NCBI GenBank assembly: GCA_000310025.1
Contig: FN648780.1
Location: 1-44,715 of the forward strand
Length of the DNA stretch: 44,715 bases
Source of the DNA: Ectocarpus siliculosus
Taxonomy: Eukaryota; Sar; Phaeophyceae; Ectocarpales; Ectocarpaceae
Direction: 5' to 3'
Part shown: positions 29,382 through 37,400 of the stretch, piece after piece
Position numbering within the stretch: position 1 is the stretch's first letter
Layout: every line of letters starts with the position of its first letter
The notes under the pieces: model-generated
Seen by the model: the letters and a program-made list of their open reading frames with translations, nothing else
Database searches by the model: none
What the model was told of the DNA's origin: nothing
Made by a program: the position numbers and the translations under genes

Positions 29382-29690
29382 TGTTATGGTATTTGGAGGT
29401 AGACAAGTGATCGTGGTTGATCATGGTTATTTGGCGCCGTCGGATGATGAGACGTGACGTCATGCTAGATCAGGGCTTTATGCCGAGACATGTGCCCTTC
29501 TGTTCAGTGTGTGCGTACAGGCGATCTATGATCGTGTGTGCGTGGGATATTGTGAGTTGGCTTGGAAAGCGTTAATCAAGAGAAAGAGAACAACGGAAAG
29601 CAACAACAACCTGCTACTGTGGTCGGACAAGAGAGTTCCACACAGCTCAAAGGTGATTGATTCTGAAGGAAGGGGTCAAATGCCATTACA
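29382..29690 (+). repeat. 5' LTR of element A (309 bp)
   Basis: Begins TGTTATGGTATTTGGAGG and ends CCATTACA. It is the same length as the 3' copy with 8 substitutions. It contains a perfect TGACGTCA palindrome at 29455-29462 (CRE/ATF-type, also AP-1-like) and GGCGCC nearby, which are candidate promoter elements. No TATA box is clear. Confidence 0.93.
29455..29462 (+). promoter_or_regulatory. TGACGTCA palindrome in 5' LTR
   Basis: This octamer is the consensus bZIP (CRE/ATF) site and is kept in the 3' LTR at 43320-43327, although three of the eight LTR differences fall within ten bases upstream. A role in element transcription is inferred from the motif only. Confidence 0.4.
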
Positions 29691-29691
29691 C

Positions 29692-29709
29692 TGGCGTTGT
29701 TGGTTTTGG
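29692..29709 (+). promoter_or_regulatory. Candidate primer binding site of element A
   Basis: One base after the 5' LTR, TGGCGTTGTTGG starts with the TGG expected from a tRNA CCA end. It does not match the initiator-Met site, so the priming tRNA is unknown. Confidence 0.45.
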
Positions 29710-29741
29710 TCGTGTTGCTTGATTCTTGCGTTCAATTGATT

Positions 29742-29765
29742 TTGATTTTTTTCGCTTTTTTGCAG
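29742..29765 (+). promoter_or_regulatory. Candidate 3' splice site before ORF1
   Basis: A pyrimidine-rich tract (TTTTTTTCGCTTTTTTGCAG) lies 45 nt before the ORF1 ATG and has the form of a strong spliceosomal acceptor. A donor would have to be in the LTR or leader; none is obvious. Confidence 0.35.
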
Positions 29766-29809
29766 TCTGCTGAACAGCGGCAGGGCAACAGCCTTGGCCC
29801 TGCTTCAGC

Positions 29810-30916
29810 ATGTCGGCTCCTGATGAGCCGCGAGGTAGCAGCGACTCTGCTGTCTCGACCCCGGTCCCTTTGTCGCCGCACAACACTCCTGATGATGATG
29901 ATTCGCATGCTTCGCGTAGCTCGCTCCGTGTTGATAAGGATTCGCCGAATGCCTTCTTGCATGTTCGCGGTCGGACTTTTCAGCAGCAGCAGCAGCACCC
30001 ACGATCGCGATCGCAGTTCGAACGCACGTTAGCAGACGTAGACTCTCAGGAAGATGATGTTGCACGATCGCACACTGAAGGCCTTGGTCGCGCGCCGCGC
30101 TCCAGGTCTGTGCCCTCTCGTGATTCAGCTCGCCGCTGGTCATCAGATGTGGCACACCGCCTTGAGACACCTGCAGAAATGCAGATGCGCTCGGTGGTTC
30201 AACGCGCACACTCACACCCCGCATCCAATTCCGAACACAGCAATGTGCCGAAATTGGATGGTGAAGGCTCTCGCTCTCCGATATTGATTGAAGCCTCACG
30301 CACGCACACGAATGAAGCTCACAGCTCCATTGTGCGCGTGTCGGACGCCCCCAGTGGCGCGGTCGAGTCTAGTACTCCTGCCCCTGGTAGCCCAGCTGTC
30401 GCTGTCGGCATGTTTGAACCTCAGAGTTTGAATTATTCCGACGCCAGCCCGGCTGCATCCCATTCCGAGCGCGGATATGTGCCGAATGTGGATAGTGTTG
30501 GCTCTCACTCTACAAGTTTGATCGATGCCTCACACACGCACTCGATAGGAGTTAGTAGCTCCGTCGAACGCACGTCAGAACGCACCAGCGGAGCGGTCGC
30601 CTCGAGCGATTCTGCCCCTGGTCTCGCTGTCGCAAGCCCCCGAGAAACTATCAAAACGTTCTCTCGGCTGCATGCCGACACCCCTTCTTTATCGCATTCC
30701 GAGAACACCACAAATGTTTCGGAGATGGATGGAGATGGCTCTCGCTATCAAAGTTTGAGAACCACTGCGACCTCGCAGCAGTCGGATACCCTGAGATCCG
30801 CTGACGGTGAGACACCGCAAGCCACCAGCGGCGCATTTGCTTCCAGCAACCCTGCCCCGCCTGGTGCCGCGCATGATGCACGTGACGCTGCACTTGTGTA
30901 CCCGCGTCCACAATGA
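29810..30916 (+). CDS. Element A ORF1: Ser-rich repeat protein of unknown function
   Basis: 368 codons from the first ATG after the LTR. The protein is rich in Ser, Ala, Asp and His, likely disordered, with three degenerate ~55-90-residue repeats, each with HSE..., a D-G/V-GSxS core, THT/THS and an SGAVxSSxPAPG-like end (near residues 140, 225 and 300). No enzyme motif is seen. The frame ends at UGA (30914-30916) followed by C; the same frame then stays open for about 128 codons to UAA at 31298. An extra ORF before gag is unusual in Gypsy elements. It might be an accessory or regulatory protein, or an N-terminal gag extension expressed by recoding or splicing; nothing in the sequence decides between these. 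Confidence 0.6.
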   Translation: MSAPDEPRGSSDSAVSTPVPLSPHNTPDDDDSHASRSSLRVDKDSPNAFLHVRGRTFQQQQQHPRSRSQFERTLADVDSQEDDVARSHTEGLGRAPRSRSVPSRDSARRWSSDVAHRLETPAEMQMRSVVQRAHSHPASNSEHSNVPKLDGEGSRSPILIEASRTHTNEAHSSIVRVSDAPSGAVESSTPAPGSPAVAVGMFEPQSLNYSDASPAASHSERGYVPNVDSVGSHSTSLIDASHTHSIGVSSSVERTSERTSGAVASSDSAPGLAVASPRETIKTFSRLHADTPSLSHSENTTNVSEMDGDGSRYQSLRTTATSQQSDTLRSADGETPQATSGAFASSNPAPPGAAHDARDAALVYPRPQ

Positions 30917-31300
30917 CGTGAATACACAGACAGCGAATATGTTCCGACTGGCAACCATGCTTCTGCCCCTGTTAGTACCGATGCAATTGCAGGCACAGAC
31001 GTAGAACCTGTATCTAGTGTATCTTTACCCGCCGTAGACGAAGATCGTACCCCTACAGCAGCCCCCCCTCTCCCATTTGCACCCACACGCGTGCAAACTA
31101 CGAGTATGCCTGTTATTAGACGGTCACGGCGTCTAGCTGGTAAACCACCATCTGACGCTCTCGATCTAGCACGATCAACGGCCGCTCCAAGGCTTCCTGT
31201 GCCTGCCCATGAAATTACCGAAAAACGACTACACCCAGTTGTACCCCATGGTAAAATGCAATCTCGTCTGTTGGACCTTCACCCAGCTCACCGGCTCTAA
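30917..31300 (+). CDS. Element A ORF1 downstream extension after in-frame UGA
   Basis: Same frame as ORF1, 127 sense codons with no stop until UAA. It contains a Pro/Val/Ala-rich part, then VIRRSRRLAGKPP, a basic motif that could be a nuclear-localisation or nucleic-acid-binding segment. Continuity of composition with ORF1 suggests that both once formed, or still form, one protein. The UGA could be a CGA-to-TGA mutation or a leaky stop. An ATG exists inside (31091), but no initiation signal is evident. Confidence 0.45.
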   Translation, partial: REYTDSEYVPTGNHASAPVSTDAIAGTDVEPVSSVSLPAVDEDRTPTAAPPLPFAPTRVQTTSMPVIRRSRRLAGKPPSDALDLARSTAAPRLPVPAHEITEKRLHPVVPHGKMQSRLLDLHPAHRL

Positions 31301-31643
31301 TGAGCATGGTTTGCAGCAGGCTCGCCCTTACCTTTCGGGGTATGGTTCGCAGAGCCCCTCGCTCACCGATCCTACGGGATTTGGTTCGACGCGAAACCCT
31401 CCCACCGACTCACAGGGGTTCGGTGCGGAGCCCTCGCTCACCGATCCTACGGGATTTGGTTCGACGCGAAACCCTCCCACCGACCCACAGGGGTTCGGTG
31501 CGGAGCCCTCGCTCACCGATCCTACGGGATTTGGTTCGACGCGAAACTCTCCCACCGACCCACAGGGGTTCGGTGCGGAGCACACGCTCACCGGTCCTTC
31601 GGGATTTGGTTCGCAGCGCATGGCGCTCACCGGCTCGAATTAG
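31209..31643 (+). CDS. Element A: 25-residue repeat frame leading into gag
   Basis: About 144 codons in the same frame as gag. From residue 49 it is four tandem copies of a 25-residue unit (EPSLTDPTGFGSTRNPPTDP plus QGFGA), the last one diverged. It ends at UAG (31641-31643), which is followed by C; 14 open codons later comes the gag ATG. It may be an N-terminal gag extension behind a leaky stop, or a decayed 5' part of gag. It overlaps the end of the ORF1 extension (31209-31300) in a +1-shifted frame. Confidence 0.45.
   Translation: MKLPKNDYTQLYPMVKCNLVCWTFTQLTGSNEHGLQQARPYLSGYGSQSPSLTDPTGFGSTRNPPTDSQGFGAEPSLTDPTGFGSTRNPPTDPQGFGAEPSLTDPTGFGSTRNSPTDPQGFGAEHTLTGPSGFGSQRMALTGSN
31353..31640 (+). 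repeat. 75-bp tandem repeat, ~3.8 copies
   Basis: Units begin at 31353, 31428, 31503 and 31578. The first three differ at only a few bases; the fourth diverges in its second half. The period is a multiple of three, so the coding frame is kept. Confidence 0.9.
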
Positions 31644-31685
31644 CTTGGTTCCGAGCCCCAGCACGCCGGCCCTGCGGGGCACGGT

Positions 31686-34391
31686 ATGCCATACCAGCAG
31701 CAAGGGCTGTTGCTGAATCCACCACTGTCCATCGCTAGAGGTGGTTATGTGGTACCGCCCCCGGCCCAACCGTCATACAGCCAAATGGCGCAAGGACCGC
31801 CGGATCTCAGCCTCCGAACGGGGGATGAATTGTTCCTTGACATTCCGGTGTCTAACTTCGCGCACGTACACCAGCAGGCCTTCACGGAAGCATGCAGGAT
31901 ACAAGTCACCAAGGCGGCTACAGTGCTGACGACAATGTTAGAAAGCTCGGAGAGACCCACTGTCACTCTCCGTGAATTCATGCATCACGTCGCTCATGCC
32001 CCTACGGTAGACGCCCCGTTAGTCGAATCGGTAACGCGTCTGCTGCACGGGCTCAGAGGAGGTTACGCTAACCTTACAGGTGGCTACCGTCCGACGGAGG
32101 TCAACTGGTACCTTCCCCCTTCGATTCTGCCAACGACGTTTGGTGCTTCTGCAGCATTCGCCAAGCAGACGGGCGATTTCCGTGTCGTCACTCACCGCAA
32201 GGTGAAGAAGGAGCGCGCTACCGACAGCAGCAGCTCCCACAGCCGTGGCAGCCGTGGTCGTGGTAGTGGTCGAGGTTCTTCCAGCAACCGTGGACGTGGT
32301 AACCATAACGGTCACCGTCAACGTGGTTCGCGAGGGTCGCGCTCTTCCGCAGCTAGCGAAAGTGACGCGTCGGCTTCCGTGGCCGCCAGCAGCTCCAAAA
32401 GATCGAATCGAGGCAAACGTGGCAAGAAGCGCTCTGGGTCCAACGGCCGCCGAGAGGAGGTCGCTGTGGAACGCAAGCCTTCGGCGACTAAAAGCGTCAG
32501 CAAGGAGGACACGAGTCGTGGCCGCCGTCGTAGCCGGAGTCATAGCAGGAGCTGTAGCCCACGCCGCCGCGGACACCGCCGCGGGCACCGAAGCAGCGAC
32601 GGCTCGGAGGCACCAGCCTACGAGGATCACTCCCCGGAGGAGATCTTTGACGCAAACCAACCGCACCTGACCACCGATCTTCCACTGGAAGAGCGTCTGG
32701 ACCAACCCCTGACAGCCCCGCGAGATGACAGGCAAGTACCGTTGTTGGGTGATGTCGCAGCCAGCGACCACTCATTGATGTCACGCAACAGTGCATTCGT
32801 AGGCCATAACGCCCAACCGTTGTCGTCAACGACTGCTCGTGCTCGCCAAGTAGAGATAGACAAGGCTGACGCGCTTGCAGAAGCTGCACGAATCAGAGAG
32901 ATCAGTGCGAAGTACATCAAGACGAAGTTTAGGGATATTCGTATACAACCATCGATCCATTGGCCGGCAAACCTGAAACAGGCAGTGCCGCAGTTGTTAG
33001 ATTCTATCAAGGCTGCAGCCTTAGATGTCTTGCAACAGGCTGACCCTTTCATCGATTTTGACAAATCCGATACGTGGGTTCGCGGGTGGGAAAACCCGCT
33101 GAAGAAAGCCATCATTAGCGCCGTATCCCCAAACAAGCAAACCACTGGTGACCTTATCAGCTCTATCAATGGTATGTTTGTGCAGGTGAAGCAGCGTATG
33201 GACGACGGTATGAACGGAGGAGAAGCTTTCAAGCACCTTCTTCGTCTGATCGCGTCCCACTTCAAGCATGAAGACCGTGGAGACGCCTTGACAACGCTGA
33301 ATGCGTTCGGTGTTCCCAACGGAACTACGTTTGGAGAATTTTTGCGACAGTATCGTACTGCCGTGAACAACATCACGCACTATTCCAGTCTTTTTAGCAT
33401 TAACGAGACTTGGATTGTCGGGATCACAAGGAATAAGATCAACGACCAGTTTTCTGTGATGATGTCTGACTGTTTTCCGGGTGCAAAGCGTACCGCGGCA
33501 GAACCCTACAGTAGTCTGGATGAGATGTGGCGAGTGCTGAATGAGTTCACGACCTCTAAGGTTAAGGCAGAGAATGGCGAGCAATATGCTGCGCTCTCGC
33601 TTAGTGGATTATCGTTGCATTCGCAAGGCGGTAGTCGTTCTCAAGGACGTTCGACGACGCAATCGCAGCAGCCTTGGAGCTCCCAGGGAGCACGTGGCAA
33701 ATCGGTCATGCGTGTTAAGGCAGAGCCAATTCATGATGTGTTTTGTGTTAGCTACGATGCTTGGCCGCTGGCCACCGATGATCATTGGGAGACAGTGCAT
33801 GCTGTTGTTTCCAGTGGTTTCAAACGTCAACTCCCCCCCCTTTGGACACCACTCCTTAGGACTAGAGCTGACCGAGCACAAGCGTTCAGCGCGAATGCTG
33901 GCCGTTGTTTAAACTGTCACGGGTCTGGCCACTCCATCAAACACTGTGAACAGCCTTTCACCAATGCTAGTGGTGTCCTGAACCCAGATTTAGGTGCACT
34001 GACTGATGGTGATGACATGTTTCGCCTGTGGCAAGAGCGCTTGCGGTCCTGGAGGACTAAGCCTGCGACTGCCACAACACACGGCTCACGCAACTCGAAT
34101 GGCCAACAAAACCGGCGCCGTTCCCACAGACCAGCTCATAGAGTTCAATACGCTGGTAACGCTCCAAACCCGCAACAATACACTCAGACGTGGCATCAAC
34201 CGCCACCACAGGGCCTGCTGCAATCTAGTGCACCAGCCCAACAGCACACATTGGTAGCATACCAGCCTCATGCAGGTACTGCTCCAGCGTCTGCCACACA
34301 CGCGCAGCCGGCGTTAAGAATCAACAGCCGACTCCCCGTAGACTCCAACCCAAATGCCCGCACTCCTGGAACGTATAAGGCTGGTAACTGA
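31686..34391 (+). CDS. gag: Element A Gag: capsid/nucleocapsid with RS-rich region and CCHC knuckle
   Basis: 901 codons. Residues 1-170 are mixed with helices. About 180-330 is Arg/Ser/Gly-rich (GSRGRGSGRGSSSNRGRG and SRSHSRSCSPRRR), resembling RS/RGG RNA-binding regions. About 400-660 is helical and fits a retrotransposon capsid (DALTTLNAFGVPNGTTFGEF, then LRQYRTAVNNITHY). A zinc knuckle CLNCHGSGHSIKHC lies at C741-C744-H749-C754 (CX2CX4HX4C), the nucleocapsid finger that packages RNA. The Gln/Pro/Ala-rich tail ends at UGA 34389-34391. The ATG at 31686 is the first in frame after the UAG at 31641. Pol follows in the same frame. Minus-strand frames over the RS-rich part are shadows. Confidence 0.85.
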   Translation: MPYQQQGLLLNPPLSIARGGYVVPPPAQPSYSQMAQGPPDLSLRTGDELFLDIPVSNFAHVHQQAFTEACRIQVTKAATVLTTMLESSERPTVTLREFMHHVAHAPTVDAPLVESVTRLLHGLRGGYANLTGGYRPTEVNWYLPPSILPTTFGASAAFAKQTGDFRVVTHRKVKKERATDSSSSHSRGSRGRGSGRGSSSNRGRGNHNGHRQRGSRGSRSSAASESDASASVAASSSKRSNRGKRGKKRSGSNGRREEVAVERKPSATKSVSKEDTSRGRRRSRSHSRSCSPRRRGHRRGHRSSDGSEAPAYEDHSPEEIFDANQPHLTTDLPLEERLDQPLTAPRDDRQVPLLGDVAASDHSLMSRNSAFVGHNAQPLSSTTARARQVEIDKADALAEAARIREISAKYIKTKFRDIRIQPSIHWPANLKQAVPQLLDSIKAAALDVLQQADPFIDFDKSDTWVRGWENPLKKAIISAVSPNKQTTGDLISSINGMFVQVKQRMDDGMNGGEAFKHLLRLIASHFKHEDRGDALTTLNAFGVPNGTTFGEFLRQYRTAVNNITHYSSLFSINETWIVGITRNKINDQFSVMMSDCFPGAKRTAAEPYSSLDEMWRVLNEFTTSKVKAENGEQYAALSLSGLSLHSQGGSRSQGRSTTQSQQPWSSQGARGKSVMRVKAEPIHDVFCVSYDAWPLATDDHWETVHAVVSSGFKRQLPPLWTPLLRTRADRAQAFSANAGRCLNCHGSGHSIKHCEQPFTNASGVLNPDLGALTDGDDMFRLWQERLRSWRTKPATATTHGSRNSNGQQNRRRSHRPAHRVQYAGNAPNPQQYTQTWHQPPPQGLLQSSAPAQQHTLVAYQPHAGTAPASATHAQPALRINSRLPVDSNPNARTPGTYKAGN

Positions 34392-34430
34392 CAGCCCAAC
34401 GGCGGCTTGTCGTTACTCCCCGACCCGCCG
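34389..34430 (+). promoter_or_regulatory. Candidate gag-pol UGA readthrough signal with 3' hairpin
   Basis: UGA (34389-34391) is followed by CAGCCC, which matches the leaky-stop context CARYYA at five of six positions. After an 8-nt spacer a hairpin can form: CGGCGG (34400-34405) pairs with CCGCCG (34425-34430), a 3-nt bulge CTT follows, GTCG (34409-34412) pairs with CGAC (34421-34424), and the loop is 8 nt. The spacer equals that of gammaretroviral UAG readthrough signals. Gag and Pol are in one frame with no other stop, so readthrough would yield Gag-Pol directly. Confidence 0.6.
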
Positions 34431-37400
34431 ATGGCAAAACAGGGAGCAGCTAGATATGTGTCGCAGGATGCGCGTATAGTAGGTACGGTCGAGTGTACCA
34501 CTCCTGTTCCTACAACCGACACTTCCGCTACAAGCGGTAGTGCTTCGACCTCATCGGGTGAAGATGGTGTAGCCCACACTCCCGATCACGGCAGCTTCAG
34601 CGCTGTCGTCAATGCATATACCCCAAGGTTAGGAACTCAAGGAGCGACCTGTCTTGAAGGCGGCTCCCCGAGTTTTAACACAGCTCGAGCAGCTTGCACA
34701 CGCGGCAGCTTCAGCGCTGTCGTCAGTAAATATACCCCAAGGTTAGGAACTCAAGGAGCGACCTGTCTTGAAGGCGGCTCCCCGAGTTTTAACACAGCTC
34801 GAGCAGCTTGCACAACCCATGATTACACCACGTTGCCGCCCGCAAACCAGCCTGAACCATTACGTGTTGGCTACACGAATGCAAGGGTCGGTTTGAGGTG
34901 CGGGTACGGAAGGTCGGGATTGTCGAGCATGCCCAAGAGGTCCGCTCAGACGTCCTCGTGGAAGACCGTTAAGACACCTACGTTGTCGACAATACATGAA
35001 GTGTCGCCGGGTTTAGCCACCTCGAGCGATGCTTTGGACATGTCCACTACGTACGGGTCATCGACAGCCTGCGGCGATACAGCCGATGGAACTCGAGACG
35101 GTAATAAAAGTCACTCGCCGCACGGTGAAGCGAGTATGACCGATTGCGTTGAAAGAAATACGCGTCGATTTCCCGTGGTTTGCGATTCGCGGAGTACCAA
35201 AACTGAGCGGTCCCCAACCGCGACCACGGAGGTGCTGACAACACCGTATTCGGAGGACGCTCCGATTGCGCCCCTCGCTGAACAAACAGCGAAAAACTCG
35301 CGACCCTCGTCAAGGGAGGTCCGTCATGTCTCCAACGTGATGGATTCTAGCGAAAGCACTACAGACTATACACCCCCACCGGGTTGCGCTGTTGGTAGAG
35401 TAGAGGACTTGGGGAAACAGACATCCCCCTCCTCCGCTATAGCTGGTATTCGTATCTACCCTCCTCCTCCGACCGACGCCAGGTGTTCACCACCAGCGTT
35501 TGATCCGAGCAAGGAGTACTGCACACCTGACATGGTGTTGTTCTGGCAAGCCCCGTCGTTTTTCTCGCAATGGACGCCCTCCGTCTTTACTGTAGATGGT
35601 GTGGAATACTCTTGTGGAGAACAATTCTTCGCGGCTGCCAAGGCTCGTCTCTTTGGCGACCAAGATACGTTGCGGCGGATTATGCGTGTTTCTGACCCGA
35701 TTAAACATAAGCGTTACGGACGCCAAGTTAAAGGGTTTGATGAAGCTGTTTGGGAGCGCGAGCGTGAAAACGTGGTGCGTGTCGCCTCCTACTACAAATT
35801 TTCGCAAAATCCCGCTATGCGACAACATCTTTTGGGCACCGGCGACAAAATGCTCGTCGAAGCTAGCCCATTCGATGCCATATGGGGCATTAGACATCGC
35901 GCGGATTATCCTGCTGCAATCCAACCCTCTTTATGGCGGGGCTCCAATCTGCTCGGCAAAAGCCTGCAGGTTGTTCGAGACCTACTCCGAGAGCACGCGC
36001 CGACGCCGACACTTCCACCACAAGTTTCGTCCGACGCTCAGCTCCGGAATACAATACATGAGGTTAACCCTGCAACGCAAGAGCGTATTTCGACGGCTGC
36101 CGCCGAGGAGGCCGCCCCGTCGTCAGGTTACCGCATAAAATCAGCGCATGTTCCAAGGGATCACAGCGCTGAAGTTCTCGCGGTTACGTCCGCTGAGTAT
36201 CATGAGGAAGATCGTGTACCGTTGCTCGCTGAGCATGGTCCTTGCCTCGTAGGTGGTGTTGTTACAGTTGACGACGCTTCATTTACGACTCGAGTCAAAA
36301 TCCACGCTGGGCCAGCCAAATCACAATATGGTTGCGCCGCTCTGCTCGATTCAGGATCACCGGCCACGTTCATCAACAGCAACGCTGTCGGTACCCTCAA
36401 AGCCATGGGAGCCATCTCAGAGGCTTGCATATCGCACGGTAACTCACGTTCTTGGGGAGGTTTTGGTAAATCCGAGTCTCTTCAGACGTCTGATACAGTC
36501 CGTCTGAGTGTGCAATTTTTCCACGGTGATACGCCTTCGGCTTCTCTTGCCGTTTGGGCGCACATCGTCCCTGCAAACACCATGCAGTTTCCCATCCTAT
36601 TGGGACGCGATAGTTTCATGCGATTTAACACTCGCACGTACCGTATGTTGCCTCCGAGGCCACTGGACAATCGCGTTTTTGGTGAATATACGCTTGCCCA
36701 CCAGGATGATTCTGATGCGGTCGCGTATGTGCCCGATTTCACAGCCCCGGCGGACCAATTCCAGCTCCGTTATGCAGGGCCAACGGGTACTTCATTGTCA
36801 GACGACCACCAAATGATTGAAGTCAACTTGGTGCGTTCCAACGGTACACCGGCTCTGACCGGTCAATACCTTGTCGACATGTTGCCTGATGTTTCGTCGA
36901 ACGAAGAGATCTTTGTCTCCGACGGACGTCAGTTTGTGCCGCTCGCGGGCGCTGCAGAACTTGAGCCAGGAGACTTGCTCGGTACTGCTGCCGCCCCGCT
37001 GATGCGCGTCCCGGTAGAGCATTTAGAACAACAGTTTAGTGACGAAGCTGACACTTCATGTTCGGTGCCTGGACCTATTTTGGGTTCTACCGAGGATAAC
37101 GCGGACAGGACCGTCGATCCGCAGGTGCGTTGCCACGATCCCTTCGTGCACAACCTACGATCCACCGATCCTCCTGTGCCGGACCCAGGGAAATCACCCC
37201 CTGCGGCCCCTGCCCCCGCTCACACTTCGCCCTCGCCGCCACCACAGCATGTGATGGAGCGGTTGAGCGCTGAACAGCGAGTTAGCTTTGAGTCATTGTG
37301 GAATCGCTTGCCGCCTCACCTGAAGTTGGTTAAGTTTGATTTACACGGTCCTGGTTGGTCACCAGAGGTCATCACAGAACTTGGTGATCTTTGGCATAAT

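Noticed and set aside
28640-29463. Overlapping minus-strand frames encoding HGAPWCSM repeats (and the plus-strand equivalent in array 1)
   Set aside because: They are translations of a satellite whose unit length is not a constant multiple of three; register changes between units and no start context is shared.
32019-32771. 250-codon minus-strand frame opposite gag
   Set aside because: Shadow of the Arg/Ser-rich gag codons; yields Thr/Ala/Val low complexity.
34389-34391. UGA as selenocysteine or reassigned codon
   Set aside because: No evidence of a SECIS-like element was looked for beyond the local hairpin, and no other in-frame UGA occurs in the 2,537 pol codons; leaky readthrough explains the layout more simply.
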